Positions 50,503 to 60,401 are shown, counted from the first letter of the stretch. The stretch is 64,000 nucleotides of DNA from Pseudobacteroides sp. (GCF_036567765.1 NZ_DATCTU010000091.1:1-64000), one strand, 5' to 3'. Translations and numbers: made by a program. Notes: generated from the sequence alone by a model not told the origin.

Positions 50503-50724
50503 ATAAATACCCCTTTATAAAATTTTAAATTAATTAATGAAAGATTATGATCTTTTTGGAATATTCCTAAAGGCTACATAACTTATAATATTGCAATTTT
50601 GCTCTAGATACAATCAATTTTGCATGTTAGTTATAAAGAAAGCAAAAAAGCGTAAAAAAGGTTGGAGAGGGTGCAAAAAAGCGTAAAAAATAAAGTGATT
50701 AACAGCCCATGATTCATATATTGC

Positions 50725-51105
50725 TTATTTTGGAGCATCAATTAGTATAACGGTACTTCCTGCAGGCTCAAACTCGCTATCCACTGCCAAATAAAACGTT
50801 ATGGAATGTTCTCCCGGCATGGTAAAATTAAGGTTATTCCAAATCAATACATTAAAAAAGGTGTTATCCTTAACCTCTACAGCATTAATGGCAGTCTCGT
50901 GCATAATTTCATTCAACGGGTTGGTAAGCCTGTATTTAAAATTGCTGATCCCGTTAGGGACATTTGCCACCATTGTATAAGTCACAAAGGACAGTGTTGC
51001 CTGGGGAGCCTTGTAAAAAGGATTGAACAAAAGATCCCGTCCATGCAGTCTAGTAATTTCATCAAAAACAAGCATATTGACAATTGCAGGCGATATGTTT
51101 TTAAT
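50725..51105 (-). CDS. Conserved-looking small protein, unknown (possible ATT start)
   Basis: About 127-138 residues, soluble, beta-rich. The frame can begin at TTG 51141, but no ribosome site precedes it. AAGGTGGGG lies inside the frame and is correctly spaced for an ATT at 51103-51105 (I-K-N-I-S-P-A-I-V). IF3-regulated genes use such starts. The pattern resembles DUF6941-like proteins (VFDEITRLHGR...), which I cannot confirm. Divergent from the cupin gene. Confidence 0.5.
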   Translation of the reverse strand: MKNISPAIVNMLVFDEITRLHGRDLLFNPFYKAPQATLSFVTYTMVANVPNGISNFKYRLTNPLNEIMHETAINAVEVKDNTFFNVLIWNNLNFTMPGEHSITFYLAVDSEFEPAGSTVILIDAPK

Positions 51106-51193
51106 ATTAACCCCACCTTTTAAGAAATTTGAGTTGTACAATAAATTATTGTACTAGAATGTGAAACTTACTTCAACAATATTTAAAAATTAA

Positions 51194-51221
51194 TTGTTTT
51201 AATATAGAATACTAGTATAAT
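51194..51221 (+). promoter_or_regulatory. Promoter of the cupin gene
   Basis: TTGTTT (51194-51199), 16 bases, TATAAT (51216-51221), giving a short leader with AGGAGGG. Confidence 0.6.
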
Positions 51222-51254
51222 GATATATAAATATTTATAGGAGGGATTGAAATC

Positions 51255-51605
51255 ATGATAAGACGCAGCAATGAAATGTTTAAGGAAATCAAAGAGCAAA
51301 TGAGAGGTGGCAAGGGTTCGGTAGAGGTAGCACATGTTATGAAGCAGGATGAGTTAGGTGGCAAGGCAAGGCTTGTAGCGAAGGTATCACTCAATCCCGG
51401 TTGTTCAATCGGGTGGCATGAGCATGTGAACGAAGAAGAAATATATTACATTTTGAAGGGAAAAGCACTTGTTGATGACAATGGTGAAAAGAAGGAACTT
51501 AATCCTGGCGATGCATCTCTAACTACAGGAGGTAAGTGCCACTCAATAGAAAATATAGGTGACGAGGTATTGGAGTTTATGGCTATAGTACTTCTGTATG
51601 TATAA
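51255..51605 (+). CDS. Single-domain cupin protein
   Basis: 116 residues. The cupin motifs are present: GWHEHVNEEEIYYILKGKA (metal ligands His, His, Glu near 56-63) and the second motif LNPGDASLTTGGKCHSIEN with His near 97. Small cupins bind a metal and often act as isomerases or sensors; the substrate is unknown. Good ribosome site AGGAGGG, ATG 51255. Confidence 0.88.
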   Translation: MIRRSNEMFKEIKEQMRGGKGSVEVAHVMKQDELGGKARLVAKVSLNPGCSIGWHEHVNEEEIYYILKGKALVDDNGEKKELNPGDASLTTGGKCHSIENIGDEVLEFMAIVLLYV

Positions 51606-51638
51606 TCGCAAACGATTTTGTTCTTGCGACATAAAATC

Positions 51639-51663
51639 AAGGGCCCCATAATTGGAGCCCTTT
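51639..51663 (+). terminator. Terminator of the cupin gene
   Basis: AAGGGCCCC pairs with GGAGCCCTTT (one mismatch) across a 6-base loop, followed by CATTTTTGG. Confidence 0.75.
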
Positions 51664-51869
51664 CATTTTTGGTCTTTTTGTTTTTTATCCGGGAAAACAA
51701 AAGAGAACCGTTCAATAACGATAATTACTATAATTATACATTATCGACCAAGGTAAAGTCAATACTTATGTTTAATAAATGGAATTTATGACTAAAATAA
51801 TTATGGATAAGGTTTTAATTTTAATTCAAACTTTACAATTTGGTTATATTATGTTAAAATATCAGTTGC

Positions 51870-51951
51870 AGTTATCAACCATTTGCTCGGTTATTGGAAG
51901 ACTCCGACCAATTTCCTGGCTGATGGCGATTTTATTACAGGAGGAAATAAA
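51870..51951 (+). promoter_or_regulatory. rpsO leader, probable S15 autoregulatory element
   Basis: The leader contains GGTTATTGGAAGACTCCGACC, a structured GC-richer island (in part 51889-51910) upstream of CAGGAGG. S15 proteins of many bacteria bind their own leaders to stop translation, and this region has the right place and structure. The element class is an inference. Confidence 0.45.
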
Positions 51952-52215
51952 ATGTTAAAAGAAAAGAAAACCGAAATTATCAACAAATTCAAGCTGAGTG
52001 AGAACGATACCGGATCACCTGAGGTGCAGATTGCCATTCTCACAGAGAGGATCAATCACCTTACTGGTCATCTTAAGACTCACAAGAAGGACCACCATTC
52101 AAGAAGAGGATTGTTAAAAATGGTTGGTGCCAGAAGGGGCCTGTTAAACTACCTTCAAGATAATAGCATTGAAAGGTATCGTGCGATTATCGAAAAATTG
52201 CAATTAAGAAAATAA
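51952..52215 (+). CDS. rpsO: 30S ribosomal protein S15
   Basis: 87 residues; ATG 51952 with AGGAGG 8 bases upstream (an in-frame ATG at 51883 lies in the leader). It has the diagnostic [32 protein letters not shown] and ARRGLLNYL. Binds 16S rRNA helix 22. Precedes pnp, the universal order. Confidence 0.97.
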   Translation: MLKEKKTEIINKFKLSENDTGSPEVQIAILTERINHLTGHLKTHKKDHHSRRGLLKMVGARRGLLNYLQDNSIERYRAIIEKLQLRK

Positions 52216-52218
52216 TTA

Positions 52219-52243
52219 TAATGAGCGGAGATACCGCTCATTA
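52219..52243 (+). terminator. Terminator/attenuator after rpsO
   Basis: A 10-bp stem TAATGAGCGG/CCGCTCATTA with a 5-base loop and a TTTCGTT tail; read-through would reach pnp. Confidence 0.75.
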
Positions 52244-52419
52244 TTTCGTTAAAAGAAAGTAATTTAACAAATCACGAAATGATTTTGCTAAATAATAACG
52301 CAAATAATTAAAATGCTAAAGTCAAAAATAATATTTATTAAAAGCAATTTTTGATAGGAAGAACTTTAAAGGATTAATTATTATTTATTCTAAAGAACAA
52401 ACCTTCAGGCGGTAGAAGG

Positions 52420-52469
52420 TAGATTGTATGCCAAAATAAATTAAGGTTCCTGTTTTGGCACAGAATCTA
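52420..52469 (+). promoter_or_regulatory. Long hairpin in the pnp leader
   Basis: TGCCAAAA pairs with TTTTGGCA and an outer TAGATT pairs with AATCTA, around a 16-base loop, 42 bases before the pnp ATG. Double-stranded leader hairpins mediate RNase III/PNPase autocontrol in enteric bacteria; a similar role is possible here. Confidence 0.55.
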
Positions 52470-52510
52470 CATGCTACAGTCTGTGGTTTATAATAAAAGG
52501 AGGAATATAA

Positions 52511-54616
52511 ATGCAAAATATTTTCACTATGGATTTGGCAGGTAGGAAACTTGTGGTTGAGACAGGAGTTATGGCACAATTTGCGAATGGCTCTGCATTA
52601 GTAAGGTATGGCGAAACTGTAGTTCTTTCATCAGCGACAGCATCATCAAAACCAAGGGAAGGAATAGACTTTTTCCCATTAAGTGTTGATTATGAAGAAA
52701 GATTGTACGCTGTAGGAAAAATTCCGGGCGGGTTTATAAAAAGAGAAGGAAAACCTTCTGAGAAGGCAGTTCTTACGTCGAGGGTTATAGACAGGCCAAT
52801 AAGACCTCTTTTTCCTAAAGATTTAAGAAACGATGTTACAGTTGTAAATACTGTTATGTCCGTTGAGCAGGATAACTCACCTGAGATTGCAGCTATGATA
52901 GGTTCATCTATTGCTATAAGCATGTCCGACATTCCATTTAAAGGACCTATCGGTGGTGTTGTATTAGGATTGGTAGATGGAGAGATTATAGTAAACCCTA
53001 ATACTGAGCAAAGAGAAAAGAGCCAGATGTATGTGACGCTTGCAGGTACCAAGGACAAGGTTACAATGATTGAAGCAGGTGCCAATGAAGTTTCCGAAGA
53101 GGTTATGCTAAAGGCCATTAGAATAGGCCATGATGAGATAAGGAAGATCGTTACATTTATTGAAAGTATAGTTGAAAAGGTTGGAAAACCTAAATTTGAA
53201 TATATATCGGCTGATGTTCCGCAGGAAATATTCGAAGCGGTTTATGAAGCAGGATACGAAAAAATGAGACAAGCTGTATTAACAGATGATAAATCAGTTA
53301 GAGACCAAAATGTTACAGCACTCACAGAAGAGATTTTAACCCAATTGGCTGAAAAATTCCCTGAAATGGAGTCTTCCATAAAGGAATCTGTGTACAAGCT
53401 TCAGAAGAAGGTTGTAAGAGAATATATATTAAAAGAAGGTAAGAGGGTGGATGGCAGAAGCCTTGATGAGATAAGAGCGTTATCTGCTCAGGTAGGTATT
53501 CTTCCAAGAACCCATGGATCCGGACTTTTCCAGAGGGGACAAACTCAGGTATTGACTATAGTAACATTAGGTGCTATGGGTGAAGTTCAGATGCTTGACG
53601 GTATAGAGCTTGATGAAACAAAAAGATATATGCACCATTACAATTTCCCGGGTTATTCTGTAGGGGAAGCAAAGCCTACAAGGGGACCGGGAAGAAGAGA
53701 AATCGGTCACGGTGCACTTGCTGAAAGGGCTTTAGAGCCGGTAATTCCAAATGATGTAGATTTCCCATACGCTATAAGGTTGGTATCGGAAGTTTTGATG
53801 TCAAACGGTTCCACATCCCAGGGAAGTGTGTGCGGAAGTACAATAGCACTTATGGATGCAGGGGTTCCCATAAAGAGTCCAGTTGCCGGTATTTCGGCGG
53901 GTCTTGTTATGGATGAAAATGATCCTAACAAATTTGTAACCTTTATGGATATACAGGGTATTGAGGATTTCTTCGGTGATATGGATTTTAAGGTTGCAGG
54001 TACAAAGGATGGAATAACTGCAATTCAAATGGACATAAAGGTTGACGGTCTCACAGAAGAAATTATAAAGCAGGCATTTGAACTTACCAGAAAAGGCCGT
54101 ATACAGATTATAGATGATGTAATACTCAAAGCAATACCAGAGCCCAGAAAAGAGCTCTCTACCTACGCTCCGAAGATACTTACAACAAGTATAGACCCTG
54201 ACAAGATAAGAGAAGTCATCGGACCAGGCGGAAAGATGATTAACAAGATAATTGCAGAAACAGGTGTTAAAATTGACATAGAGGACGACGGTAAGGTATA
54301 TGTTGCATGTTCTGATATAAATGCAGGTAGGAAAGCTATAGGCATTATAGAAGGTATAGGAAGGGATGTTGAGCCTGGCCAGATATTTATGGGTAAGGTC
54401 ATGAGGATTATGCCTTTTGGTGCTTTTGTAGAATTCCTTCCAGGTAAGGAAGGCTTGGTACACATATCCAAACTGGATACCAAGAGAGTGGAAAAGGTTG
54501 AGGATGTAGTCAAAATCGGCGATGAAATAATGGTTAAGGTAATGGAAGTTGATAAGCAAGGAAGAATCAATCTCTCAAGAAAAGATGCCATGGCTGAAAC
54601 TGCACCAAAAGAATAA
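52511..54616 (+). CDS. pnp: Polynucleotide phosphorylase
   Basis: 701 residues, full length: two RNase PH-like cores (second with [14 protein letters not shown] near 335 and [13 protein letters not shown] near 487, including the catalytic Asp), a KH domain ([16 protein letters not shown], ~555) and an S1 domain ([28 protein letters not shown], in part). Degrades RNA from 3' ends phosphorolytically. ATG 52511 follows AGGAGG. Confidence 0.98.
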   Translation: MQNIFTMDLAGRKLVVETGVMAQFANGSALVRYGETVVLSSATASSKPREGIDFFPLSVDYEERLYAVGKIPGGFIKREGKPSEKAVLTSRVIDRPIRPLFPKDLRNDVTVVNTVMSVEQDNSPEIAAMIGSSIAISMSDIPFKGPIGGVVLGLVDGEIIVNPNTEQREKSQMYVTLAGTKDKVTMIEAGANEVSEEVMLKAIRIGHDEIRKIVTFIESIVEKVGKPKFEYISADVPQEIFEAVYEAGYEKMRQAVLTDDKSVRDQNVTALTEEILTQLAEKFPEMESSIKESVYKLQKKVVREYILKEGKRVDGRSLDEIRALSAQVGILPRTHGSGLFQRGQTQVLTIVTLGAMGEVQMLDGIELDETKRYMHHYNFPGYSVGEAKPTRGPGRREIGHGALAERALEPVIPNDVDFPYAIRLVSEVLMSNGSTSQGSVCGSTIALMDAGVPIKSPVAGISAGLVMDENDPNKFVTFMDIQGIEDFFGDMDFKVAGTKDGITAIQMDIKVDGLTEEIIKQAFELTRKGRIQIIDDVILKAIPEPRKELSTYAPKILTTSIDPDKIREVIGPGGKMINKIIAETGVKIDIEDDGKVYVACSDINAGRKAIGIIEGIGRDVEPGQIFMGKVMRIMPFGAFVEFLPGKEGLVHISKLDTKRVEKVEDVVKIGDEIMVKVMEVDKQGRINLSRKDAMAETAPKE

Positions 54617-54706
54617 AATGTATCTAAAAATGTAATTTATTAATCACTTTTTATATATTTAGAGAAATAGTATAGTATTAATAATAACCACGCAACCGGA
54701 GGAATT

Positions 54707-55960
54707 ATGTTCAAGAGAACAACACTTGATAATGGGGTTAGAGTAGTATGTGAAAAAATTCCTTATGTCAGGTCTGTTTCAATAGGTATTTGGGTTGGGA
54801 CAGGATCAAGAAACGAAAACAGGGATAATAACGGTATTTCACACTTTATAGAGCATATGCTTTTTAAGGGAACAAGTACCAGAAGTGCCAAGGAAATTGC
54901 GGAAAGTATTGATAACATTGGCGGGCAGTTAAACGCTTTTACAGGAAAAGAATGTACCTGTTACTATGCAAAAATCCTGGATACTCATATAGATATTGCT
55001 CTGGATGTATTATCAGATATGTTTTTTAATTCAAAATTTGATCAAAAAGACATAGAGGTTGAGAGAAAAGTTATAATGGAAGAAATAGGCATGTATCAGG
55101 ACTCGCCGGAAGAGCTTGTTCATGATGTTTTATCTGAAACAATTTGGCAGGATGATACATTAGGCTACCCCATATTAGGTACACAGGAAAGTCTTAAGGG
55201 AATAGGCCGGGATAGCATAACAGATTATATAGGGAAAAACTATGTAAGTGGTAATTCCGTTATTTCTGTAGCTGGAAATTATGATGACGATGCTCTTATT
55301 GGAATGATCAACGAAAGGTTTTCGAAATGGAGCAAGAATGATGCCTTCAATAAAGAATATACATGTGCACAGTTTAAGCCCAATTCTGTATTTATGGAAA
55401 AGGATACTGAACAGGTTCATATTTGTATGGGGTTTAACGGCATCAGCCACGGCAAGGACGATATATACACTTTGCTGGCTGTAAACAACATATTCGGAGG
55501 CGGTATGAGTTCCAGGCTGTTTCAAAAAATAAGGGAAGAGAAGGGACTTGTGTATTCCATTTATTCATATCCTGCTTCCTATAAGAATAATGGATTGTTT
55601 TCCATATATGCAGGAATGAATCCTGAGCATATGGAAAAGGTTATACAGCTTGTAGTTGATGAAATTAAAGAAATCAAAAAGAATGGTATCAGTAAAGAGG
55701 ATTTGGAAAAATCCAAGGAACAGCTGAAGGGTAACTATATTTTAGGACTTGAAAGCACAAGCAGCAGAATGAACAGCATTGGAAAATCTGAGCTTATGCT
55801 TGGAAGAATCTATTCTCCCGATGAGGTCTTGAAAAAGATTGATGATATCAGTCTGGATAATGCAACAAGGATCATTGAGCAAATATTTAATTTTGATTCC
55901 ATGGGGTTTTCTGCAGTTGGGAGCTTTAAGAATAAAATAGAAGTTAAGAACTTTATATAA
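54707..55960 (+). CDS. M16-family zinc peptidase
   Basis: 417 residues. The inverted zinc motif HFIEHMLFKGT (~45) with downstream Glu in VIMEEIGMYQDSPEE (~122) is complete, as in MPP/YmxG processing-peptidase relatives. The C-terminal half has the substrate-binding RLFQKIREEKGLVYSIYS. Lies after pnp as in many Clostridia and Bacillus, with a separate ribosome site (CGGAGG) and 90-base gap. The physiological substrate is not known. Confidence 0.93.
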   Translation: MFKRTTLDNGVRVVCEKIPYVRSVSIGIWVGTGSRNENRDNNGISHFIEHMLFKGTSTRSAKEIAESIDNIGGQLNAFTGKECTCYYAKILDTHIDIALDVLSDMFFNSKFDQKDIEVERKVIMEEIGMYQDSPEELVHDVLSETIWQDDTLGYPILGTQESLKGIGRDSITDYIGKNYVSGNSVISVAGNYDDDALIGMINERFSKWSKNDAFNKEYTCAQFKPNSVFMEKDTEQVHICMGFNGISHGKDDIYTLLAVNNIFGGGMSSRLFQKIREEKGLVYSIYSYPASYKNNGLFSIYAGMNPEHMEKVIQLVVDEIKEIKKNGISKEDLEKSKEQLKGNYILGLESTSSRMNSIGKSELMLGRIYSPDEVLKKIDDISLDNATRIIEQIFNFDSMGFSAVGSFKNKIEVKNFI

Positions 55961-55973
55961 TTTTAATAAACAA

Positions 55974-56011
55974 CAAAAGCGGATACTTCCAATGGGGGGT
56001 ATCCGCTTTTG
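55974..56011 (+). terminator. Terminator of the M16 peptidase gene
   Basis: A 13-bp perfect stem CAAAAGCGGATAC/GTATCCGCTTTTG around a 12-base loop, followed by TTTATG. Confidence 0.88.
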
Positions 56012-56111
56012 TTTATGCCTGTATTAAGATTATTAACACTTTTATTATAGGAAAAACACGACAACAATTACATATTTACATGGTGTTTGTAATTAACGTT
56101 GTAAAACTTGA

Positions 56112-56140
56112 TTGACAAATGGTTTTTATTCAAATATAAT
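56112..56140 (+). promoter_or_regulatory. Sigma-A promoter of the CBM/dockerin gene
   Basis: TTGACA (56112-56117), 17 bases, TATAAT (56135-56140): full consensus. It leaves an unusually long leader of about 127 bases without an obvious hairpin. Confidence 0.85.
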
Positions 56141-56273
56141 GATATATAGGAAAAGGAAAATGTTTGCAATATTACTGTGTGTAAGGTAATTGTTGCAAAA
56201 CATAAAGATATATGTACATCTAAGTTTACAATTGTGCTTTATAACGATTAAATTTATTTAGGAGGGTTTGCCT

Positions 56274-59012
56274 ATGAAGAACAGAAGAACTACTATTTTT
56301 ATGTTGGTCATTATTTACGTGGTATCTATTTCGATTATTAATTTATCACCTAACTTACCGGAGAAAGTTTATGCAGATTCTGTTACCGATACCGCAACAC
56401 CAACACCTGCCATAAGTGATACCGTATTTACAGCTGACCGTGAAATATCATCTGGACAGGGAATAACAAGGTATTATGAAACTGGAACATGGACTGATTT
56501 AAACGAGGGAAATAGGGGAGGCTGCAGGATCAGCAGTAAGATCGGAAGCAGTGCATCCTGGACTTTTATAGCTCAGGAATCAGGTTATTATGATGTTGTT
56601 ATTTCCTATCCGATTAAGGATACCTATACTACAATTGCCAAATACATAATAAATGTAGGAGATCTTCAAGATAGTTTTTATGCAAATCAGACCATTGGTG
56701 TAGCTAAATGCAATTATTATCTGAATAAAGGGGCTGCAGTGAAGGTATATCTTGTGGTTACATCCCCAAATAATCATGTGGCAGATAAGATAGACTTTAT
56801 TAAAAAAGTTGAGCCTACTGCAACACCGACCATAAAACCAATTGTAACTCCATCTCCATGTGCCCGTGCGATACCTGCGTTTGTAGAAGCAGAGGAGAGC
56901 ATGTTTAAAGGTGATTTTACTAGGGAAGATAAATATATTTACGCTGGAAGTAAAGGCGGGAGTATACTTATTCCCAATGTAACCTTTGGCTGCGGTCACA
57001 TTCCAAATGATATTTTCAGTGCCGGCATATCATTAGAACCAAATGCAGCAGGTGGTGAGATTGAGGTTAGAAAAGACAGTGAAACAGGGACCCTCTTGGG
57101 CACTCTTCAGCTAAAGAATACAGGAAGGAATGTGTCGTGTTTTTATGAGCAAAATACCAGTCTGATCCCTACCAATGGTGCAAACTGCAATATATATCTG
57201 GTGTTTAAAGGTGATTGCAGCGGACGATATGATTGGTTTAAGATTACAGGTTTTAGTAATTATAAACAAATCCAGGGTTTACCTGTAAAGCTGACCCCAA
57301 TAAGTTCGAGCACCGGCTATGTCTATGGAATGAATGAAAAAGTGCTTGATATCTATGGAAGTCCTGGGAAAATAGGCTTCCAGTTAACGGATATGTCAGG
57401 AAATCCTATTGCAGGGCAAATAATCAACATTGATAAGGCGGGTGATTTTTGGGGGATAAATACACTTGCAGTAACAGACAGTTTGGGTGTTGCTATGTTT
57501 GATTATACACCCCAATCCATGCATTATGATAGGAGTGATATTATTAAAGCCTGGTATTTAGGAGATAATCGTTATAATGCTGTGTATACTGAGATCGGTG
57601 CATCGGTGAAATCACCTCCAACACCCACCCCAACTAGGTCGACTACTACCCCGACTGAGCCAACTACTACTCCAAGCCCTACACCCACGGACATAACAGT
57701 CATCGATAACTCGTCAACCGGATACTCACAGAAAGGTGATTGGCAGGAGGAAGAAGGCGGTACCAATGGATCCTACAAGTCAACGACAAAGATAGGAAGT
57801 ACCGCCATGTGGAGATTTAAAGTCCCGGAGACTGGTTATTATGAGATTAAGGCATTAATTCCCGATGATTTTGTAAATGCTTTTACAAAATACACCGTTT
57901 TTTATAATGAAAGATATATTGATAGTTTTTACAATGCGGGTACAAAAGGTGATTTTATCTTAAAGAAAGACTACGGAAAGTTTATATCGTATGCTAAGGA
58001 TAGTTGGATTACAGTAATTGTAAGGTCTGTGTCTGAGGGTAAATGCATAGCTGATGCCATATCTTTCAAAAAGCTGCCCTACGTACCGACGCCTCATCCC
58101 ACAGCACCGGGAGGATTTTCAAGCCCTGTAAAGGTGGAAGCTGAAGACTGCAGCCTTGTAGGAGCAGTACAAGAAGGTGGGTACATAAGCTCCTGTGATG
58201 ACGGGGACTATGCGGTAATAAAAGGTGTATTACTTAGCGGTTATTCCGGATATGACAGCATGGATATCTTCTCGGTAAATGCAGCTTCTGAAGGGGATGA
58301 TGCAAAGAACGGCAAGCTTGAAATCAGGATGGATAGCCTTGATGGTCCTGTTTTAGGTACTATTGAGCTTAAAAACACTGGTGTATCGGGTTTTTGTGAG
58401 CAGGCATTCCTATTGAATCGTATAAATGCTGATTTTAAACCAAAGGATGTCTATATCATTTTTAAAGGCGAAGGCAGATTCAACTTTGATTGGTTTAAAC
58501 TTTCCAGACTAAATAAGCCTGAACCTGCTCAAAGTGAAGTATTGGACACAAATTCTGATAAGAAGATATGCGGGTATATCAAGCCGGGATTTGATACAAC
58601 AAATTCACTAATATATGAAGGATTTAAGGTGGAGATAACAGGGACAGAGGTGTATACTCTAACTGATAGAGAAGGCTATTTTGAGATTGGCGTAAATAGC
58701 AGTGAACCGGTTTCACTTAAGATTAGCAAAGACGGTTATCTATTAAGGGAGGTTAGCAATGTTGCAATTACTGATAATGTCACTCAGATAACGACTCAGG
58801 ATAAGCCATTGGAAATTTGGCCCGGTGATATTGTAAAGGATAACTCCATAAACATGTCGGATATTGTTGCAATGGCTAAGGTATTCAACAGTGTAAAAGG
58901 CGATGCTGCTTATATTGATGGATGTGATATAAATCAGGATGGGGCAATAAATATGGCGGATATAGTGATTATTGCCAGGTATTTTGGAATGACATTACAT
59001 AATTATAAATGA
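56274..59012 (+). CDS. Secreted non-catalytic multi-CBM protein with type I dockerin
   Basis: 912 residues. A signal peptide (residues 1-37, ending VYADS) is followed by two similar halves. Each has a golvesin/xanthan-lyase-like carbohydrate domain (YYETGTWTDLNEG...; STGYSQKGDWQEEEGG...) and a CBM6-like domain (PAFVEAEES...WFKITGF; VKVEAEDCSL...FDWFKLSR). Between the halves are an Ig-like domain and a Thr-Pro linker. A carboxypeptidase-regulatory-like domain and a dockerin (INMSDIVAMAKVFN; INMADIVIIARYFG) end it. I see no glycosidase or esterase domain. It probably docks on a cellulosome scaffoldin and binds polysaccharide. ATG 56274 has GGAGGG 7 bases upstream; TTG 56268 is rejected. Confidence 0.85.
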   Translation: MKNRRTTIFMLVIIYVVSISIINLSPNLPEKVYADSVTDTATPTPAISDTVFTADREISSGQGITRYYETGTWTDLNEGNRGGCRISSKIGSSASWTFIAQESGYYDVVISYPIKDTYTTIAKYIINVGDLQDSFYANQTIGVAKCNYYLNKGAAVKVYLVVTSPNNHVADKIDFIKKVEPTATPTIKPIVTPSPCARAIPAFVEAEESMFKGDFTREDKYIYAGSKGGSILIPNVTFGCGHIPNDIFSAGISLEPNAAGGEIEVRKDSETGTLLGTLQLKNTGRNVSCFYEQNTSLIPTNGANCNIYLVFKGDCSGRYDWFKITGFSNYKQIQGLPVKLTPISSSTGYVYGMNEKVLDIYGSPGKIGFQLTDMSGNPIAGQIINIDKAGDFWGINTLAVTDSLGVAMFDYTPQSMHYDRSDIIKAWYLGDNRYNAVYTEIGASVKSPPTPTPTRSTTTPTEPTTTPSPTPTDITVIDNSSTGYSQKGDWQEEEGGTNGSYKSTTKIGSTAMWRFKVPETGYYEIKALIPDDFVNAFTKYTVFYNERYIDSFYNAGTKGDFILKKDYGKFISYAKDSWITVIVRSVSEGKCIADAISFKKLPYVPTPHPTAPGGFSSPVKVEAEDCSLVGAVQEGGYISSCDDGDYAVIKGVLLSGYSGYDSMDIFSVNAASEGDDAKNGKLEIRMDSLDGPVLGTIELKNTGVSGFCEQAFLLNRINADFKPKDVYIIFKGEGRFNFDWFKLSRLNKPEPAQSEVLDTNSDKKICGYIKPGFDTTNSLIYEGFKVEITGTEVYTLTDREGYFEIGVNSSEPVSLKISKDGYLLREVSNVAITDNVTQITTQDKPLEIWPGDIVKDNSINMSDIVAMAKVFNSVKGDAAYIDGCDINQDGAINMADIVIIARYFGMTLHNYK

Positions 59013-59054
59013 ATTAAAGGAACATAATAAAGGTATATTAGTGTTGTGAATAAT

Positions 59055-59084
59055 AAAGGGGCTGCATTGAATGCGGTCCTTTTT
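59055..59084 (+). terminator. Terminator of the CBM/dockerin gene
   Basis: An imperfect stem (AAAGGGGCTGCAT / ATGCGGTCCTTT) followed by TTTAG. Confidence 0.65.
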
Positions 59085-59112
59085 AGTTTGGAGGTTTCTC
59101 ACAAGTACAAGC

Positions 59113-59140
59113 ACTTAAACCTCATAAGTCACATAACATA
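59113..59140 (+). promoter_or_regulatory. Candidate sigma-K promoter of dpaA
   Basis: AC at 59113-59114, 17 bases, CATAACATA (59132-59140) fits the sigma-K pattern AC-N16/17-CATAnnnTA. Dipicolinate synthase genes are sigma-K dependent in Bacillus. Confidence 0.5.
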
Positions 59141-59173
59141 TACTAGTCACCATAATACCACAGGGGGATAAAA

Positions 59174-60046
59174 ATGGGCAACTCAAAATTCACCGTTATC
59201 GGAGGGGATATTAGGAGCATTAAACTTGCTAATTTAATTGCACAAGAAGGTTACAAGGTTAACATATATGGTTTTAATAATGCAAGCTTTAATACAGGAC
59301 TATCCGAAAGCCCGGACATGAATACAGCTATAGGGGAATCAGACTTTGTAATAGGACCTCTTCCTTTTTCGAATGACAACGAAACTATTAATGCACCTTT
59401 TCATCAGGGAAAAATATACATAAACGAAGTCTTTCAGACAATGAAAAAAAACCAGGTATTTATTGCAGGAAAAATAAGCGAAAAAGTGCAGCATCTTGCT
59501 GAAATCTATAATGTTAATACCATTGACATTATTGAAAGGGAGGATATGGCTGTTCTAAATGCTATACCGACTGCAGAAGGAGCAATACAAATTGCTATGG
59601 AGGAAATGCCTATAACCCTTCATGACAGCATGTGTGTAATACTTGGATTTGGAAGAATTGGTAAAATACTTGCAAAAATGCTTGCTGGACTTGGTGCAAA
59701 TGTATATGTTGAGGCAAGAAAATACTCGGATATAGCCTGGATTAAAAGCTATGGCTATAAACCTGTGTTATTGAAGGATTTAGATAATGCTATTCCTCAG
59801 GCGGATGCAATTTTCAACACTATTCCAAGCATTGTTCTTGATGAAAATAAGTTAAAGCTTGTAAATAAAGACTGTTTAATCATAGATTTAGCCTCTAAGC
59901 CTGGGGGAGTGGACTTTGATAAGGCAAAGGAAAGCGGTGTGAAAGCTATTTGGGCTTTATCTCTTCCTGGTAAGGTTGCCCCCATTACTGCTGCTAAGTT
60001 TATAAAAGAGACTATTTTCAATATCATAGGCGAGTTGGGGGTATAG
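59174..60046 (+). CDS. dpaA: Dipicolinate synthase subunit A
   Basis: 290 residues, usual length of SpoVFA/DpaA. Oxidises dihydroxy-tetrahydrodipicolinate to dipicolinic acid, the spore-core calcium chelator. It has FTVIGGDIRSIKLANLIAQEGY at the N-terminus (in part), TAEGAIQIAMEE and the Rossmann motif VILGFGRIGKILAKML (~155). Followed 3 bases later by dpaB; expected in the mother cell. Confidence 0.93.
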   Translation: MGNSKFTVIGGDIRSIKLANLIAQEGYKVNIYGFNNASFNTGLSESPDMNTAIGESDFVIGPLPFSNDNETINAPFHQGKIYINEVFQTMKKNQVFIAGKISEKVQHLAEIYNVNTIDIIEREDMAVLNAIPTAEGAIQIAMEEMPITLHDSMCVILGFGRIGKILAKMLAGLGANVYVEARKYSDIAWIKSYGYKPVLLKDLDNAIPQADAIFNTIPSIVLDENKLKLVNKDCLIIDLASKPGGVDFDKAKESGVKAIWALSLPGKVAPITAAKFIKETIFNIIGELGV

Positions 60047-60049
60047 GAT

Positions 60050-60346
60050 ATGTTGCTTCAAGGAATAAAAATTGGCCTTGCAATGACGGGGTCTTTTTGT
60101 ACTATTGGAAAAATTGTTCCTGAAATAGAAAAAATGGTTGCAGAAGGAGCAGAAGTTTTTCCTATATTATCAAGTATTGTAGATCAGACTGACACAAGAT
60201 TCGGTACGGCAAAGGACCTGAAAGACAAGTTAAAGGCTGCTACGGGTAAGGATTCCATTACTACAATTAAGGAGGCTGAACCGATAGGACCAAAAGGCTA
60301 TTTGGATGTTTTGGTTATTGCTCCGTGTACAGGGAATACACATTAA
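60050..60346 (+). pseudogene. dpaB: Dipicolinate synthase subunit B, truncated to its N-terminal half
   Basis: 98 residues instead of the ~195-200 usual for SpoVFB/DpaB. The flavoprotein N-terminus is intact (IGLAMTGSFCT, FPILSSIV) to VIAPCTGNT, then reads CAT and TAA where family members continue with a Leu-Ala-Lys-Leu-like helix. The next 130 bases contain no remnant of the second half; a promoter for the next operon follows at 60402. So the gap is a deletion rather than a point mutation. The coupled half-protein cannot be a normal subunit B. Confidence 0.8.
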
Positions 60347-60401
60347 GTGCAAAAAATTAAATGCCATAAATAATTTAATCTTTAAAATTTAATTAAAAAG
60401 A

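Noticed and set aside
60050..60346. dpaB as a naturally short flavoprotein
   Set aside because: Family members are about twice as long and the break falls inside a conserved motif, so truncation is the better reading.
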